Source: Torulaspora globosa (taxonomy: Eukaryota > Ascomycota > Saccharomycetes > Saccharomycetales > Saccharomycetaceae). Taken from it: a stretch of 64,000 nt of DNA. The notes under the pieces were generated by a model, which worked only from the letters and a program-made list of their open reading frames with translations, searched no databases and had not been told where the DNA came from. How positions within the stretch are numbered: the stretch's first letter is position 1; each line of letters opens with the position of its first letter. Both the position numbers and the translations under genes were made by a program. The stretch covers positions 558,001 through 622,000 of the forward strand of contig NC_050730.1 of the NCBI RefSeq assembly GCF_014133895.1, in the 5' to 3' direction. Below, piece by piece: positions 31,445-39,960 of the stretch.

Positions 31445-33103
31445 ATGAGCGAGAACAGAGGTTCACCCTCGTATGGTGAGAGTTTTATTAATCTTTTTGG
31501 GGCGGACAGTCCGTTGAAGAGCGAGGATGCGGGCCGAGACGAGAATGGGACTGTTTCGCAGAGCGACTCCGCGCCGCCTGCGTCTCTGCTCGCGGAGGGA
31601 GCGTCGATGGGGCATGGGATGGGGGATACAGACGCTACACCGAGTATACTGCTGGAGCAGCTGGCGTATGTGGATAATTTCATGTCTTCGCTGGAGCAGG
31701 ACTATGCGACGCTGGACTCGTGGATCATAGGCGAGAACCAGGACTCTCTCGGTGGGATGATGGGAGAGAGGTCTCTGGCGCTGGACGAGAGGCTGGCGAC
31801 GGAGTTGAGCGCGTTCGCTGATGACTCATTTATCTTCCCGGATGAAGACAAGAGACAGCAGCTGGGCCACGGAGACGGCGAAGGCGACTGCGACGGCAGC
31901 GACAGTGACCGTGGTAGCGGGCGTGACGGCGGCAACGAGTCGAGCGGGGGCGGGAGGTCGCATTTTCTGACACAGAGACGTAACACTTTCTTGACCTCGC
32001 AGTATGACCACAGTAAGTCTCGGTTTTCGAGCCGACGGAGGCGCGGGAAGGAGCAGCCAAACGGCGGTGGACCTAGCGATGCCGGTCCGCGGGTTCCATC
32101 TCCGGCACAGGATCACGGCGGGTTTGTAAACGTTGACATTACGCCGAACGGCTCAAACGCTTTCTTTGCGCCGACGGTACCGTCGCCGCTGACCAACTTG
32201 GTGGCGTCGCAGCCGTATTCTGTGTCGAACAGTCCCGAGAACGTTGGGATCAGGAGACCGAGCTCGACCAAGGAGGAGCCGCTGCCGGTGGCAGCGGATA
32301 GAGCGCCGGTCATTCACATGCCGGATTATTCAAAGATACCGACGTCGACGCTGGTGGCTCTGCTGCCGAAAGTGGCGGTTCCGCCCGGCGCCTATCAAGC
32401 GCTGATCAAGCAGGGACTGGGCGCGGATCAGATCGATGCCATCGCAGTGATCATAGCTCACCACGAGAAAGAGAAACAGAGACAGAAAGGCAGCGAGCAT
32501 GTGGACCGTGGAGCGGGTTCCAGTGGTGATTCCAAGATCGAGAGAAGTGCTTCGTTCCTTTTCGACATACTGTCGAACATCACGCAGTCCCGGAGACCAT
32601 CGCAGCCTTCATCAGACTCGAGTTCTGTGAGGGAAAAGTCGCCTGTTAGAAGGGGAAGCTCGTCGATGTTGAGTGAGATGGCTGAAGATGGTACTGCAGC
32701 CCAGACGGGGCCGCTAAAGAGGTCCGCGGATGAGATCACAGCGGACTCGGAGTCGGCCGCCGAAGAAAGCAGGTCTTTGGGGAAGCGGAAAGCTCCAAAA
32801 CCTGTACCGAACTCGAGAGCGGCGCAAAAATTGCCTTTAAAGAGAAAAATCAAGGAGACCCAGCTAGAGACTTCGATCCATGAACTAAGCGAATTGGCCA
32901 CCTCTTTGCAGCAAAAAATTCATACGCTGGAGACGGAAAACGAGGTCCTGAAGAAGCTTGTAATATCAAGTGGTGAGCTGGAAGGCATCGAGAAGGCTGA
33001 AAAGATCAAGACAGAGCTGCTGAAGCAGCTTAATGAGAAGCAGAAGAAAAGCGACGAGCCCGACGGCGAGCCCGCCGCGTCACAGAACGATACCATCATA
33101 TAG
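31445..33103 (+). CDS. MET4: bZIP activator of sulfur metabolism Met4
   Basis: Transcription activator of the methionine and cysteine pathway; it is recruited by Cbf1 and Met31/Met32 rather than binding DNA well itself and is controlled by SCF-Met30. 552 residues, shorter than S. cerevisiae Met4. An acidic N-terminal region (about 1-130) should hold the activation domain. A conserved middle block with LVALLPKVAVPPGAYQALIK and IDAIAVIIAHHEKEKQ is at about 297-345. A leucine zipper follows a basic stretch at about 465-515. Position between LEU4/RGS2 and POL1 matches YNL103W. The stop is 16 bp from the convergent VAM3 stop. Confidence 0.92.
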   Translation: MSENRGSPSYGESFINLFGADSPLKSEDAGRDENGTVSQSDSAPPASLLAEGASMGHGMGDTDATPSILLEQLAYVDNFMSSLEQDYATLDSWIIGENQDSLGGMMGERSLALDERLATELSAFADDSFIFPDEDKRQQLGHGDGEGDCDGSDSDRGSGRDGGNESSGGGRSHFLTQRRNTFLTSQYDHSKSRFSSRRRRGKEQPNGGGPSDAGPRVPSPAQDHGGFVNVDITPNGSNAFFAPTVPSPLTNLVASQPYSVSNSPENVGIRRPSSTKEEPLPVAADRAPVIHMPDYSKIPTSTLVALLPKVAVPPGAYQALIKQGLGADQIDAIAVIIAHHEKEKQRQKGSEHVDRGAGSSGDSKIERSASFLFDILSNITQSRRPSQPSSDSSSVREKSPVRRGSSSMLSEMAEDGTAAQTGPLKRSADEITADSESAAEESRSLGKRKAPKPVPNSRAAQKLPLKRKIKETQLETSIHELSELATSLQQKIHTLETENEVLKKLVISSGELEGIEKAEKIKTELLKQLNEKQKKSDEPDGEPAASQNDTII

Positions 33104-33119
33104 CATTCATATCGTTTGT

Positions 33120-33923
33120 CTAGCTAAGGACTGCTAAAATTACTACTAATACGACAACTATCATTACCACCAACGTCACAAGGCCGCACTTGTTCCTTTT
33201 CCTTTGGTGCTCTTCGGCCCTGTTTAGTTGCTCGGTCGCCTTCTGCATGTTGCTCGAAAAGTGCCCGATGTTGCCGTCGATAGTATCTACTTGCTCTCCT
33301 TGTTCATTGACCAGAGACCCCAGCTGATGAAAGATTGCATTGACTTCTTGGACGGCGGAATGGATCCTGTTGATCTGCTGCGACCTTTCGCGCTGTATGA
33401 TCGAGTTGAAATCTATTTCATTTTGCAGCGAGGAATCCTGCATTTGCGCCTGGTTCTGCTGCGGCTGCTGCTCCTCTTGCAGCAGTAACGGAGTTTGCTC
33501 GTTGACTTCGATTGACACGTAGTTAGAATTTGGCTCCTCTCGTACTTTCGTAGCCCCCTTTCTCAATACATTCTTCATTTTCATATCGTTATACCGCTGC
33601 TCCTGCTTCTGCAATGTCTCCTTCAGCACTTGGAAGTCGTTGTGAACTTTTGAACCGTTCCTCAATTGCTCATTGCCGCTACTCCAAAGCTTTTCCTCTA
33701 TGCTATCCCTAATAGCATTGCAGTGAGGTATAAGTCCCGTCTCAATGTTATTCCTCACATCCAGAGAATCTCTTTTAGTGCCCACTTTACTGCATTCTCT
33801 GTCCAATTTCTTCAACTCGTCGGTGAACTCAAGTATCAGATGCAAAGCCTTGTCAGTGTCGTTGTTAGCATCTTTGGAAGATGAAGATCCACTTCTTTGT
33901 GCTTCTAGGTCAAAAAAAGACAT
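33120..33923 (-). CDS. VAM3: Vacuolar Qa-SNARE Vam3
   Basis: Syntaxin of the vacuole membrane, needed for homotypic vacuole fusion and the Golgi-to-vacuole AP-3 route. 267 residues: an N-terminal helical Habc region (about 20-120), a linker, a SNARE motif (about 175-240, central Gln in NEQGEQVDTID), and a C-terminal anchor (about 248-267). The linker has NEQTPLL (141-147), the acidic dileucine AP-3 sorting signal that in S. cerevisiae separates Vam3 from Pep12. Position matches YOR106W. Confidence 0.94.
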   Translation of the reverse strand: MSFFDLEAQRSGSSSSKDANNDTDKALHLILEFTDELKKLDRECSKVGTKRDSLDVRNNIETGLIPHCNAIRDSIEEKLWSSGNEQLRNGSKVHNDFQVLKETLQKQEQRYNDMKMKNVLRKGATKVREEPNSNYVSIEVNEQTPLLLQEEQQPQQNQAQMQDSSLQNEIDFNSIIQRERSQQINRIHSAVQEVNAIFHQLGSLVNEQGEQVDTIDGNIGHFSSNMQKATEQLNRAEEHQRKRNKCGLVTLVVMIVVVLVVILAVLS

Positions 33924-34238
33924 CCTCGATACGACTTCAATCCAACCGGCTATCTAAACTGTCTCAACGGACATCTCTTCATTCTATGTGGTAACGCAGA
34001 TGATTTTCAAATCTCGCCCTTCGTTATTGCCAGGTAATCGAACGCTACAACAAAGCTTGCGAAGAGGTTCGAAGAGAGCCGCTTGATCTTCACCGGCTTC
34101 TTCAGCCTCTCAATCATAAGCCTGCGAGTAAGTTCCAGAGCCTCTAAGACCGACCCATGCCAAAGGCGTCTCTGATCTATCCCTTGACACTTCTGCCAGG
34201 CTGCAATTCAGTCAAGCTGCACTTGTAAAGTCACCTAA

Positions 34239-34361
34239 CCAGCAAAAAATACTCAGTACAGCACAATTAGCTCACTGTAGGGCCCTTAGCCTGCCGCGTC
34301 ATCGCTCGTCTTTGCGAGTCCATCGCTGTCAATGCTTAGAAGATCGAGTGATTATTGCTGA
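34239..34361. promoter_or_regulatory. Three Ace1/Cup2-type copper sites
   Basis: Matches to the Ace1 core HTHNNGCTGD: reverse-strand TTTTTTGCTGG (34239-34249), reverse-strand ATTGTGCTGT (34258-34267) and forward TTATTGCTGA (34352-34361). They lie 126-249 bp upstream of the metallothionein ATG. Each alone is a weak match; the cluster before a metallothionein makes copper control likely. Confidence 0.5.
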
Positions 34362-34387
34362 CATTTGCTTTGGCCGACGAACAAACA

Positions 34388-34395
34388 TATAAAAA
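34388..34395 (+). promoter_or_regulatory. Metallothionein TATA box
   Basis: TATAAAAA, 92 bp before the start codon, as expected of an inducible gene. Confidence 0.6.
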
Positions 34396-34487
34396 GAGGT
34401 GCTTGATTGATTGTAGAGTCCATTTCTGACTGACTACTCTTTATAATAACCCAGAAACTAAATCCATATCTGAAACAACTACCAAGA

Positions 34488-34616
34488 ATGTCTGCTACAG
34501 CTCAAGAAGAGATCGTTAATTTCGGCTGCTGCTGCGAGAACGGCTGCAAGTGCGAGTCGTGTACCTGCAAGTGTGTTTCCGGTTGCGGGTGTGCCGAAGG
34601 AAAGTGCAGCTGCTGA
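34488..34616 (+). CDS. Metallothionein-like small Cys-rich protein
   Basis: 42 codons plus stop. Twelve of 42 residues are Cys, all in the last 29: CCC at 14-16, then Cys at 20, 22, 25, 27, 29, 33, 35, 40 and 42, mostly as C-x-C and C-x-x-C. There is no aromatic residue after Phe12. This is the composition of a copper-thionein. A CCC triplet is unusual. The start has a favourable AAGA before ATG, with a TATA box and Ace1-like sites upstream. In S. cerevisiae nothing lies here between VAM3/MET4 and POL1, and its CUP1 and CRS5 are elsewhere, so this copy is probably lineage-specific. Metal preference cannot be read from sequence. Confidence 0.9.
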   Translation: MSATAQEEIVNFGCCCENGCKCESCTCKCVSGCGCAEGKCSC

Positions 34617-34630
34617 TTGCTTTAAATAGG

Positions 34631-34674
34631 TCAAGTTTTGTTCAAGTTTTGTTCAAGTTTTGTTCAAGTTTTGT
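34631..34674 (+). repeat. Four perfect 11-bp tandem repeats
   Basis: TCAAGTTTTGT is repeated exactly four times without a gap (34631-34641, 34642-34652, 34653-34663, 34664-34674), starting 15 bp after the metallothionein stop codon and so most likely in its 3' untranslated region. Confidence 0.95.
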
Positions 34675-35161
34675 TTAGGCTAAATAGTAGTTTTTATTGT
34701 AGGTTTTAACACTGTTTTGTCTGTTATATTGAGTATAAACTAGGTTAAATCCCGGAAGGCATATAATCTATCTGTTGATGTTTCTGTTTCTCTCTGCCTT
34801 GGTAACTCGCTGAACTCTGTGATTGAAAAGGATCAAACGCTAGCTAAACGTAAAAAGTACAAAATACGTAACACACACCGACAGACATACAGTATCGTCC
34901 TGCCTCGGAAAATGCGGTATAGTGCACAAGCTATGCTTGAGACTTCTTTGCCGCAATCAAGGCAGTAATGACAACAGCTGAGCGGTCCATGGAACTCCTA
35001 CGGGACCTCTCAAACACGCAAGAATCCTTTATGGTGGCTCTCACAGTCCAACAAGAATGAACCATACGTTTCTTGTCAGCAAGCGCTCGTAATAAAGCTT
35101 TCTATCTTGCAATGGATCTGTGAGCTTCATTATTGCGAGCTTGTTCAGTTCTTCGATGCGG

Positions 35162-35201
35162 ACGCGTAAGAGACGCTGACGCGTCCCATTTTTCTACGCG
35201 T
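35162..35201 (+). promoter_or_regulatory. Three MCB boxes of the POL1 promoter
   Basis: ACGCGT occurs at 35162-35167, 35179-35184 and 35196-35201, exactly 17 bp apart, 91-130 bp before the POL1 ATG. These are MluI cell-cycle boxes bound by MBF (Mbp1-Swi6), the G1/S activator of DNA-synthesis genes. Confidence 0.8.
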
Positions 35202-35291
35202 CCTTCACTGATATAACAACAGTCGTTTCAAGAAGACAACTTACTCACTACCACTCGTAATTCCTTCAGTGCAACGCTAGAAAACTCCAAT

Positions 35292-38200
35292 ATGAGTCGC
35301 CAAAGTGAGAGGCTCGAGAAGCTGAAGAAACTGCAGGCAGCACGCAATGGTTTACAATTGGCTAATGACGAGCAGGACGATAGGTTGTACGATGAGATTG
35401 ACGAGCATGAGTATAGAAACAGGAAACGTCAGGAATTACTTCACGATGACTTTGTTGTCGACGATGATGGTTTGGGATACGTGGATCGCGGGGTAGAAGA
35501 CGAGCAGGACAGCTACAACGAAGACGAGCAATCGGAGGAGCTGGATGAGATGATGGATACGACAGGTAGGAAGGAAGTAAGAAAGAAACAGAAGGAAAAG
35601 AAAAAAATAGATAACTTGCTTCGTGTGCAGCAGAAAAAAGTGAGTTTATCTGGACGAGTTGAGCATTCAAAGAGCAAGAATCTCACCATCCATGAGTTCG
35701 ATGATATCCTAGGTGACTTCGAAAACGATGTAGTAGTCAAACTGAAACCTAGTATGAGGAGCAAATTGCCTTCTTCACCGACTAAAGTAACTCATTCGCT
35801 GAAAAGAGGCGGCAGAGGCATAACCGATGATGATGATAGCTCTAAGAAGAGGAGGATAGAGAACGGCTCGAGCTTGATCGAAGCCGTGGAACTGAATTCA
35901 TCGCCAATTAAATCGCATATGAATACAGGCAATGATCAAATTAGTACGAATGATGTCGAAAATTCGCCTACGGAACAGAGATATGCTGGACCCGCTAAGG
36001 CCTCACAGGACGATAGTGAAGGCAATGACGATAGCGACGACGACATAACGTTCGGTGGAAGAACACTGCGAAGTGTGGTAACTTCTCGGAAAATGAATAT
36101 CAGCTCAGTGTCGAACCCACCTACATCGCCATTTGTGACTGCTCCAAGTACGCCTGCTGTCGCTCGAACAAATTTGGTAAGATCTGCACTACATTCTTCA
36201 CCAGAGCCTTTGACATTTGGCAAAAGCAAATGTACCAAAGAGCAAGTTGTTGATGCTGATACAGATACCTTCCGAATGTTTTGGCTCGATTATTGTCAAG
36301 TGGATAATTCCCTGGTCCTTTTTGGTAAAATTAAAACCAAAGAAAACTCTTACGTCTCCGGCATGGTTCAAATAAGAAATATATGCAGAGAGCTGTATTT
36401 TTTGCCTCGAGAAGGAAAGACTCCGCAGGATATCCATGAGGAAATTGTGCCACTGCTTCTAGAGCGATACGGTTTAGATAATATTCGCACCAAACCAGAG
36501 AAGATGAAATACTGCTTCGAACTCCCGGAAATTCCACGCGAGTCCGAGTATCTGAAGGTCTTATTGCCCTTCAACACCCCGAAATCTAAGAACGAACAAA
36601 TTCCCGCCGATTTATCAAGTGACAATTTCTGCCATGTTTTTGGCGGCAATTCGAACATTTTTGAATGTTTTGCTGTGCAGAATAAAATCATGGGTCCTTG
36701 TTGGCTTGAATTGAAGAGCGGAGACTTCTCCGCCCTCCAAAATGCTTCAAACTGTGCCCTAGAAGTAGTGGTTAGCAAACCACAACACGTTAAACCTCTG
36801 GATTTGAAAGAATTGCCTGGACTTGATGCTATATCTTTAGCGATGCAGACCGTCATGAACGTGAAAGAGAACAGACAGGAAATTGTGGCAATAACAGTCT
36901 CTACATATAAAAACTTACCCCTAGAATCCCCAATTCCAGAGAATCTGAAGCCGGATGAGATTACTACCTTAGTCAGGCCACCACGAGGATCCAGTTTTCC
37001 GGTTGGACTACCTCATCTAACAAAGCAGAAGCTAAAAGGACAAGTTCGTCAATTCAACAACGAGAAGACCTTACTTTCGTGTTTTTGTGCAATGCTTAAG
37101 CTCTCCGATCCTGACGTCATCATTGGACACCGTCTAGAAAGCATCTATTTAGACGTTTTAGCACACAGGTTACATGACCTTGGAATACCAACTTTCAACG
37201 CCATCGGTCGTCGAGTCAGGAAGCAATGGCCCGAACGATTTGGCAAAAATAATGCTACCATGAATCGGTTCTTTGTGCAGGAACTGATGGCGGGTAGGCT
37301 AGTTTGTGATATTGCGAATGATATGGGTCAATCTCTGACTCCCAAATGTCAGAACTGGGAACTGGCAGAGATGTACCAAGTTACTTGCGGAATAGATCGC
37401 AAACCGTTGGACATTAACTATCAACATCCTCAGTACCAGGATGATGCTAGTAGCATGACGATGGCGCTAAATGAGAATATAGAGAACTGCCTAATTGCCG
37501 CCGAGGTCTCCTTCAGAATCCAATTGCTATCCCTGACAAAGCAATTGACAAATTTAGCTGGTAACGCCTGGTCTCAAACTCTTGGTGGTACCAGAGCAGG
37601 CAGAAACGAGTACATTCTACTACATGAGTTTGCTAGAAATGGATTCATTGTTCCGGATAAGGGAAGTAATAAGGTGAAGAAGACTTCAAGATTAAAAGAG
37701 CTGGATGATGATTCACAATCGTCCAACCCTGTCATTTCGGCGAGGAAAGCAAACTTTCAAGGTGGTCTTGTTTTTGAGCCAGAAAGGGGTCTACACAAGA
37801 ACTATGTGCTAGTCATGGATTTCAACTCCTTGTATCCGTCTATCATACAGGAGTTTAACATATGTTTCACAACTGTAGAACGAAACCTCGATGATGCAGA
37901 TGAACTACCAGACGTTCCGGCCGAGACAGAGCACCAGGGTGTTTTGCCACGCCTTCTTGCCAACTTGGTTCAACGACGTCGAGAAGTCAAGCGAGTCATG
38001 GCTACTGAGTCTGATCCACACAAACGTGCGCAATGTGACATCAGACAGCAGGCGCTAAAATTGACTGCAAATTCCATGTATGGTTGTTTGGGTTATGTGA
38101 ATAGTAGGTTTTATGCCAAGCCATTAGCCATGCTCGTCACCAATAAAGGTAGAGAAATTCTGATGAATACTAGACAGCTTGCGGAGAGCATTGGTCTCCT

Positions 38201-39626
38201 GGTTGTATACGGTGATACCGATTCCGTCATGATTGATAGCGGCTGTGATAATTACGCACAAGCGCTCAAGATAGGTAATGATTTCAAGAAGTTGATCAAT
38301 GAGCGATACAAACTACTGGAGATCGATATTGATAACGTTTTCAAGAAGCTGTTACTTCAAGCTAAGAAGAAATATGCTGCTCTAAATGCTAGGATTGATA
38401 AGGATGGAAACGAGCATACTATGCTTGAGGTAAAGGGCCTTGATATGCGGCGTCGTGAATATTGTCCGTTGTCGAGAGACGTGTCTGTGCACGTTTTGAA
38501 TACCATCTTCTCCGATAAAGATCCGGAGTCGGCGCTTCAAGACATTTATGAATACTTGGAGGAGATTACTAGGAAAGTGCAACAAAACCAGATAAGGACC
38601 GATTTGTTTAAAATCAATACCAAGCTTTCGAAAGACCCGAGCGCTTATCCCGCAGGCAAGAGCTCACCGGCCGTTCAGGTTGCGCTACGAATGAGAAAGA
38701 ACGGGCGTGTTGTCAAGGCAGGCACTGTCATCACGTTTGTCATAACGAAACAAAAGCCGGAAGAGATCTCATCTGGGGAACCTTCGCTTTCTGCAGCCGC
38801 GAGGGCTCGAGCTCTTAACGAGGTTATGATAAAAGCAAACAATCTGGAACCCGATCCTGAGTACTACTTGGAAAAGCAGATCTTCGGCCCTGTCCAAAGG
38901 CTCTTGGAGACAATTGAAAGTTTTGATCTCGTTCGTTTGAGCACCGCCCTGGGGCTGGACAGTAGAAAATATATGACGAGGGAGTCCAACAATAATGGAA
39001 ATGGTATTAACGGGCTGGAACCATTGGAAAGCACCATTTCAGATACCGAAAGATTCAAAGATGTCGCAAATTTCCGGCTCAGCTGCCCCAATTGCAGTTG
39101 TTCATTTGACTTCGGAGGTATAATCGCTTCAAGCGACTACACCGTATGCCCAAACGGTCTACAATGCAGAAAATGCGACCATCTTTTCACGCCGCTTCAG
39201 ATCAGCTGTCAGCTAGAAAGATGCATCAGATCTCACATATCACTGTACTATGCTGGATGGATACAATGCGATGATCCAACTTGCGGAGACGCGACGAGAC
39301 AGGTTTCCGTCTTCGGAAAACTGTGTCTCAATAATGGTTGCACTGGCGTGCGGTACAAGTATTCCGATAAAATGCTCTACAACCAATTGCTTTACTTCGA
39401 TTCCCTATTCGATTGTGAGAAGAACAAGAAGCTTGAGTTGAAACCTCTCCGTCACATTGACGACGCACATTCCTCTCCCGAGAAGCTGAGTGAGGCATCG
39501 ATCAAGGTCCTCACCGAGCAAAACAGACGACTCCTGGAGATCAATCGCTCGGTCGTCCAGAAATATTTAAGTGATTGCGGTCGACGGTACGTTGACATGG
39601 GCCGCATTTTCGACTTCATGCAGTAG
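35292..39626 (+). CDS. POL1: DNA polymerase alpha catalytic subunit
   Basis: Extends RNA primers at replication starts and on each Okazaki fragment, in complex with Pol12 and primase. 1444 residues. The acidic and basic N-terminus (1-150) would carry Ctf4 and Pol12 contacts. Family-B motifs are intact: DFNSLYPS (843-850), KLTANSMYGCLGY, and YGDTDS (973-978). The exonuclease region lacks the catalytic acidic set, as in all alpha polymerases. The C-terminus has two Cys clusters (SCPNCSCSF, CPNGLQCRKC, then CQLERC and CDDPTC). Length fits the family. The MCB-rich promoter fits G1/S expression. Confidence 0.98.
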   Translation: MSRQSERLEKLKKLQAARNGLQLANDEQDDRLYDEIDEHEYRNRKRQELLHDDFVVDDDGLGYVDRGVEDEQDSYNEDEQSEELDEMMDTTGRKEVRKKQKEKKKIDNLLRVQQKKVSLSGRVEHSKSKNLTIHEFDDILGDFENDVVVKLKPSMRSKLPSSPTKVTHSLKRGGRGITDDDDSSKKRRIENGSSLIEAVELNSSPIKSHMNTGNDQISTNDVENSPTEQRYAGPAKASQDDSEGNDDSDDDITFGGRTLRSVVTSRKMNISSVSNPPTSPFVTAPSTPAVARTNLVRSALHSSPEPLTFGKSKCTKEQVVDADTDTFRMFWLDYCQVDNSLVLFGKIKTKENSYVSGMVQIRNICRELYFLPREGKTPQDIHEEIVPLLLERYGLDNIRTKPEKMKYCFELPEIPRESEYLKVLLPFNTPKSKNEQIPADLSSDNFCHVFGGNSNIFECFAVQNKIMGPCWLELKSGDFSALQNASNCALEVVVSKPQHVKPLDLKELPGLDAISLAMQTVMNVKENRQEIVAITVSTYKNLPLESPIPENLKPDEITTLVRPPRGSSFPVGLPHLTKQKLKGQVRQFNNEKTLLSCFCAMLKLSDPDVIIGHRLESIYLDVLAHRLHDLGIPTFNAIGRRVRKQWPERFGKNNATMNRFFVQELMAGRLVCDIANDMGQSLTPKCQNWELAEMYQVTCGIDRKPLDINYQHPQYQDDASSMTMALNENIENCLIAAEVSFRIQLLSLTKQLTNLAGNAWSQTLGGTRAGRNEYILLHEFARNGFIVPDKGSNKVKKTSRLKELDDDSQSSNPVISARKANFQGGLVFEPERGLHKNYVLVMDFNSLYPSIIQEFNICFTTVERNLDDADELPDVPAETEHQGVLPRLLANLVQRRREVKRVMATESDPHKRAQCDIRQQALKLTANSMYGCLGYVNSRFYAKPLAMLVTNKGREILMNTRQLAESIGLLVVYGDTDSVMIDSGCDNYAQALKIGNDFKKLINERYKLLEIDIDNVFKKLLLQAKKKYAALNARIDKDGNEHTMLEVKGLDMRRREYCPLSRDVSVHVLNTIFSDKDPESALQDIYEYLEEITRKVQQNQIRTDLFKINTKLSKDPSAYPAGKSSPAVQVALRMRKNGRVVKAGTVITFVITKQKPEEISSGEPSLSAAARARALNEVMIKANNLEPDPEYYLEKQIFGPVQRLLETIESFDLVRLSTALGLDSRKYMTRESNNNGNGINGLEPLESTISDTERFKDVANFRLSCPNCSCSFDFGGIIASSDYTVCPNGLQCRKCDHLFTPLQISCQLERCIRSHISLYYAGWIQCDDPTCGDATRQVSVFGKLCLNNGCTGVRYKYSDKMLYNQLLYFDSLFDCEKNKKLELKPLRHIDDAHSSPEKLSEASIKVLTEQNRRLLEINRSVVQKYLSDCGRRYVDMGRIFDFMQ

Positions 39627-39960
39627 TCGGTCCTTTCCATCACTTCATTATCTAGATCTGCAATCAGCCTTTCTGATATCTTGTGCCTCCGCACGGAAAA
39701 TTAGCAGATTCCTCGATAAGAGATCAGTATAGAAACAATGAACCCCCAAACTCATAATTATAGGAAGAAACCTGTTTCTCGTTTGTATCAATTAGCGAGA
39801 TCTTTTAGAATCATTCGATAGGCAGCAGGAGTCGTGTTGTAGGGCCTGGGAAAGCAGTTGAAGCATATAAAGATCCAACAGATCCGATCCATTTGAATCA
39901 CTGGAATTCTGGAGTTAAAAGCCTAATTGTTATCAAAGTGAACCATTCAGACTGCAGATC
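39627..39960. other. POL1-AVT4 intergenic region
   Basis: 334 bp between two genes on the plus strand, AT-rich. No repeat, RNA gene or clear factor site is seen. Confidence 0.45.

Larger units (their letters stand above)
33924..34487. other. Promoter region between VAM3 and metallothionein
   Basis: 564 bp between divergent genes. Its right half contains three Ace1-type copper sites and a TATA box that belong to the metallothionein. I see no other gene or repeat in it. Confidence 0.5.
34617..35291. other. Metallothionein 3' region and POL1 promoter
   Basis: 675 bp. It begins with the 3' untranslated part of the metallothionein, which contains four 11-bp repeats, and ends with the POL1 promoter carrying three MCB boxes. 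The middle (34750-35150) shows no gene, RNA or repeat that I can support. Confidence 0.5.
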
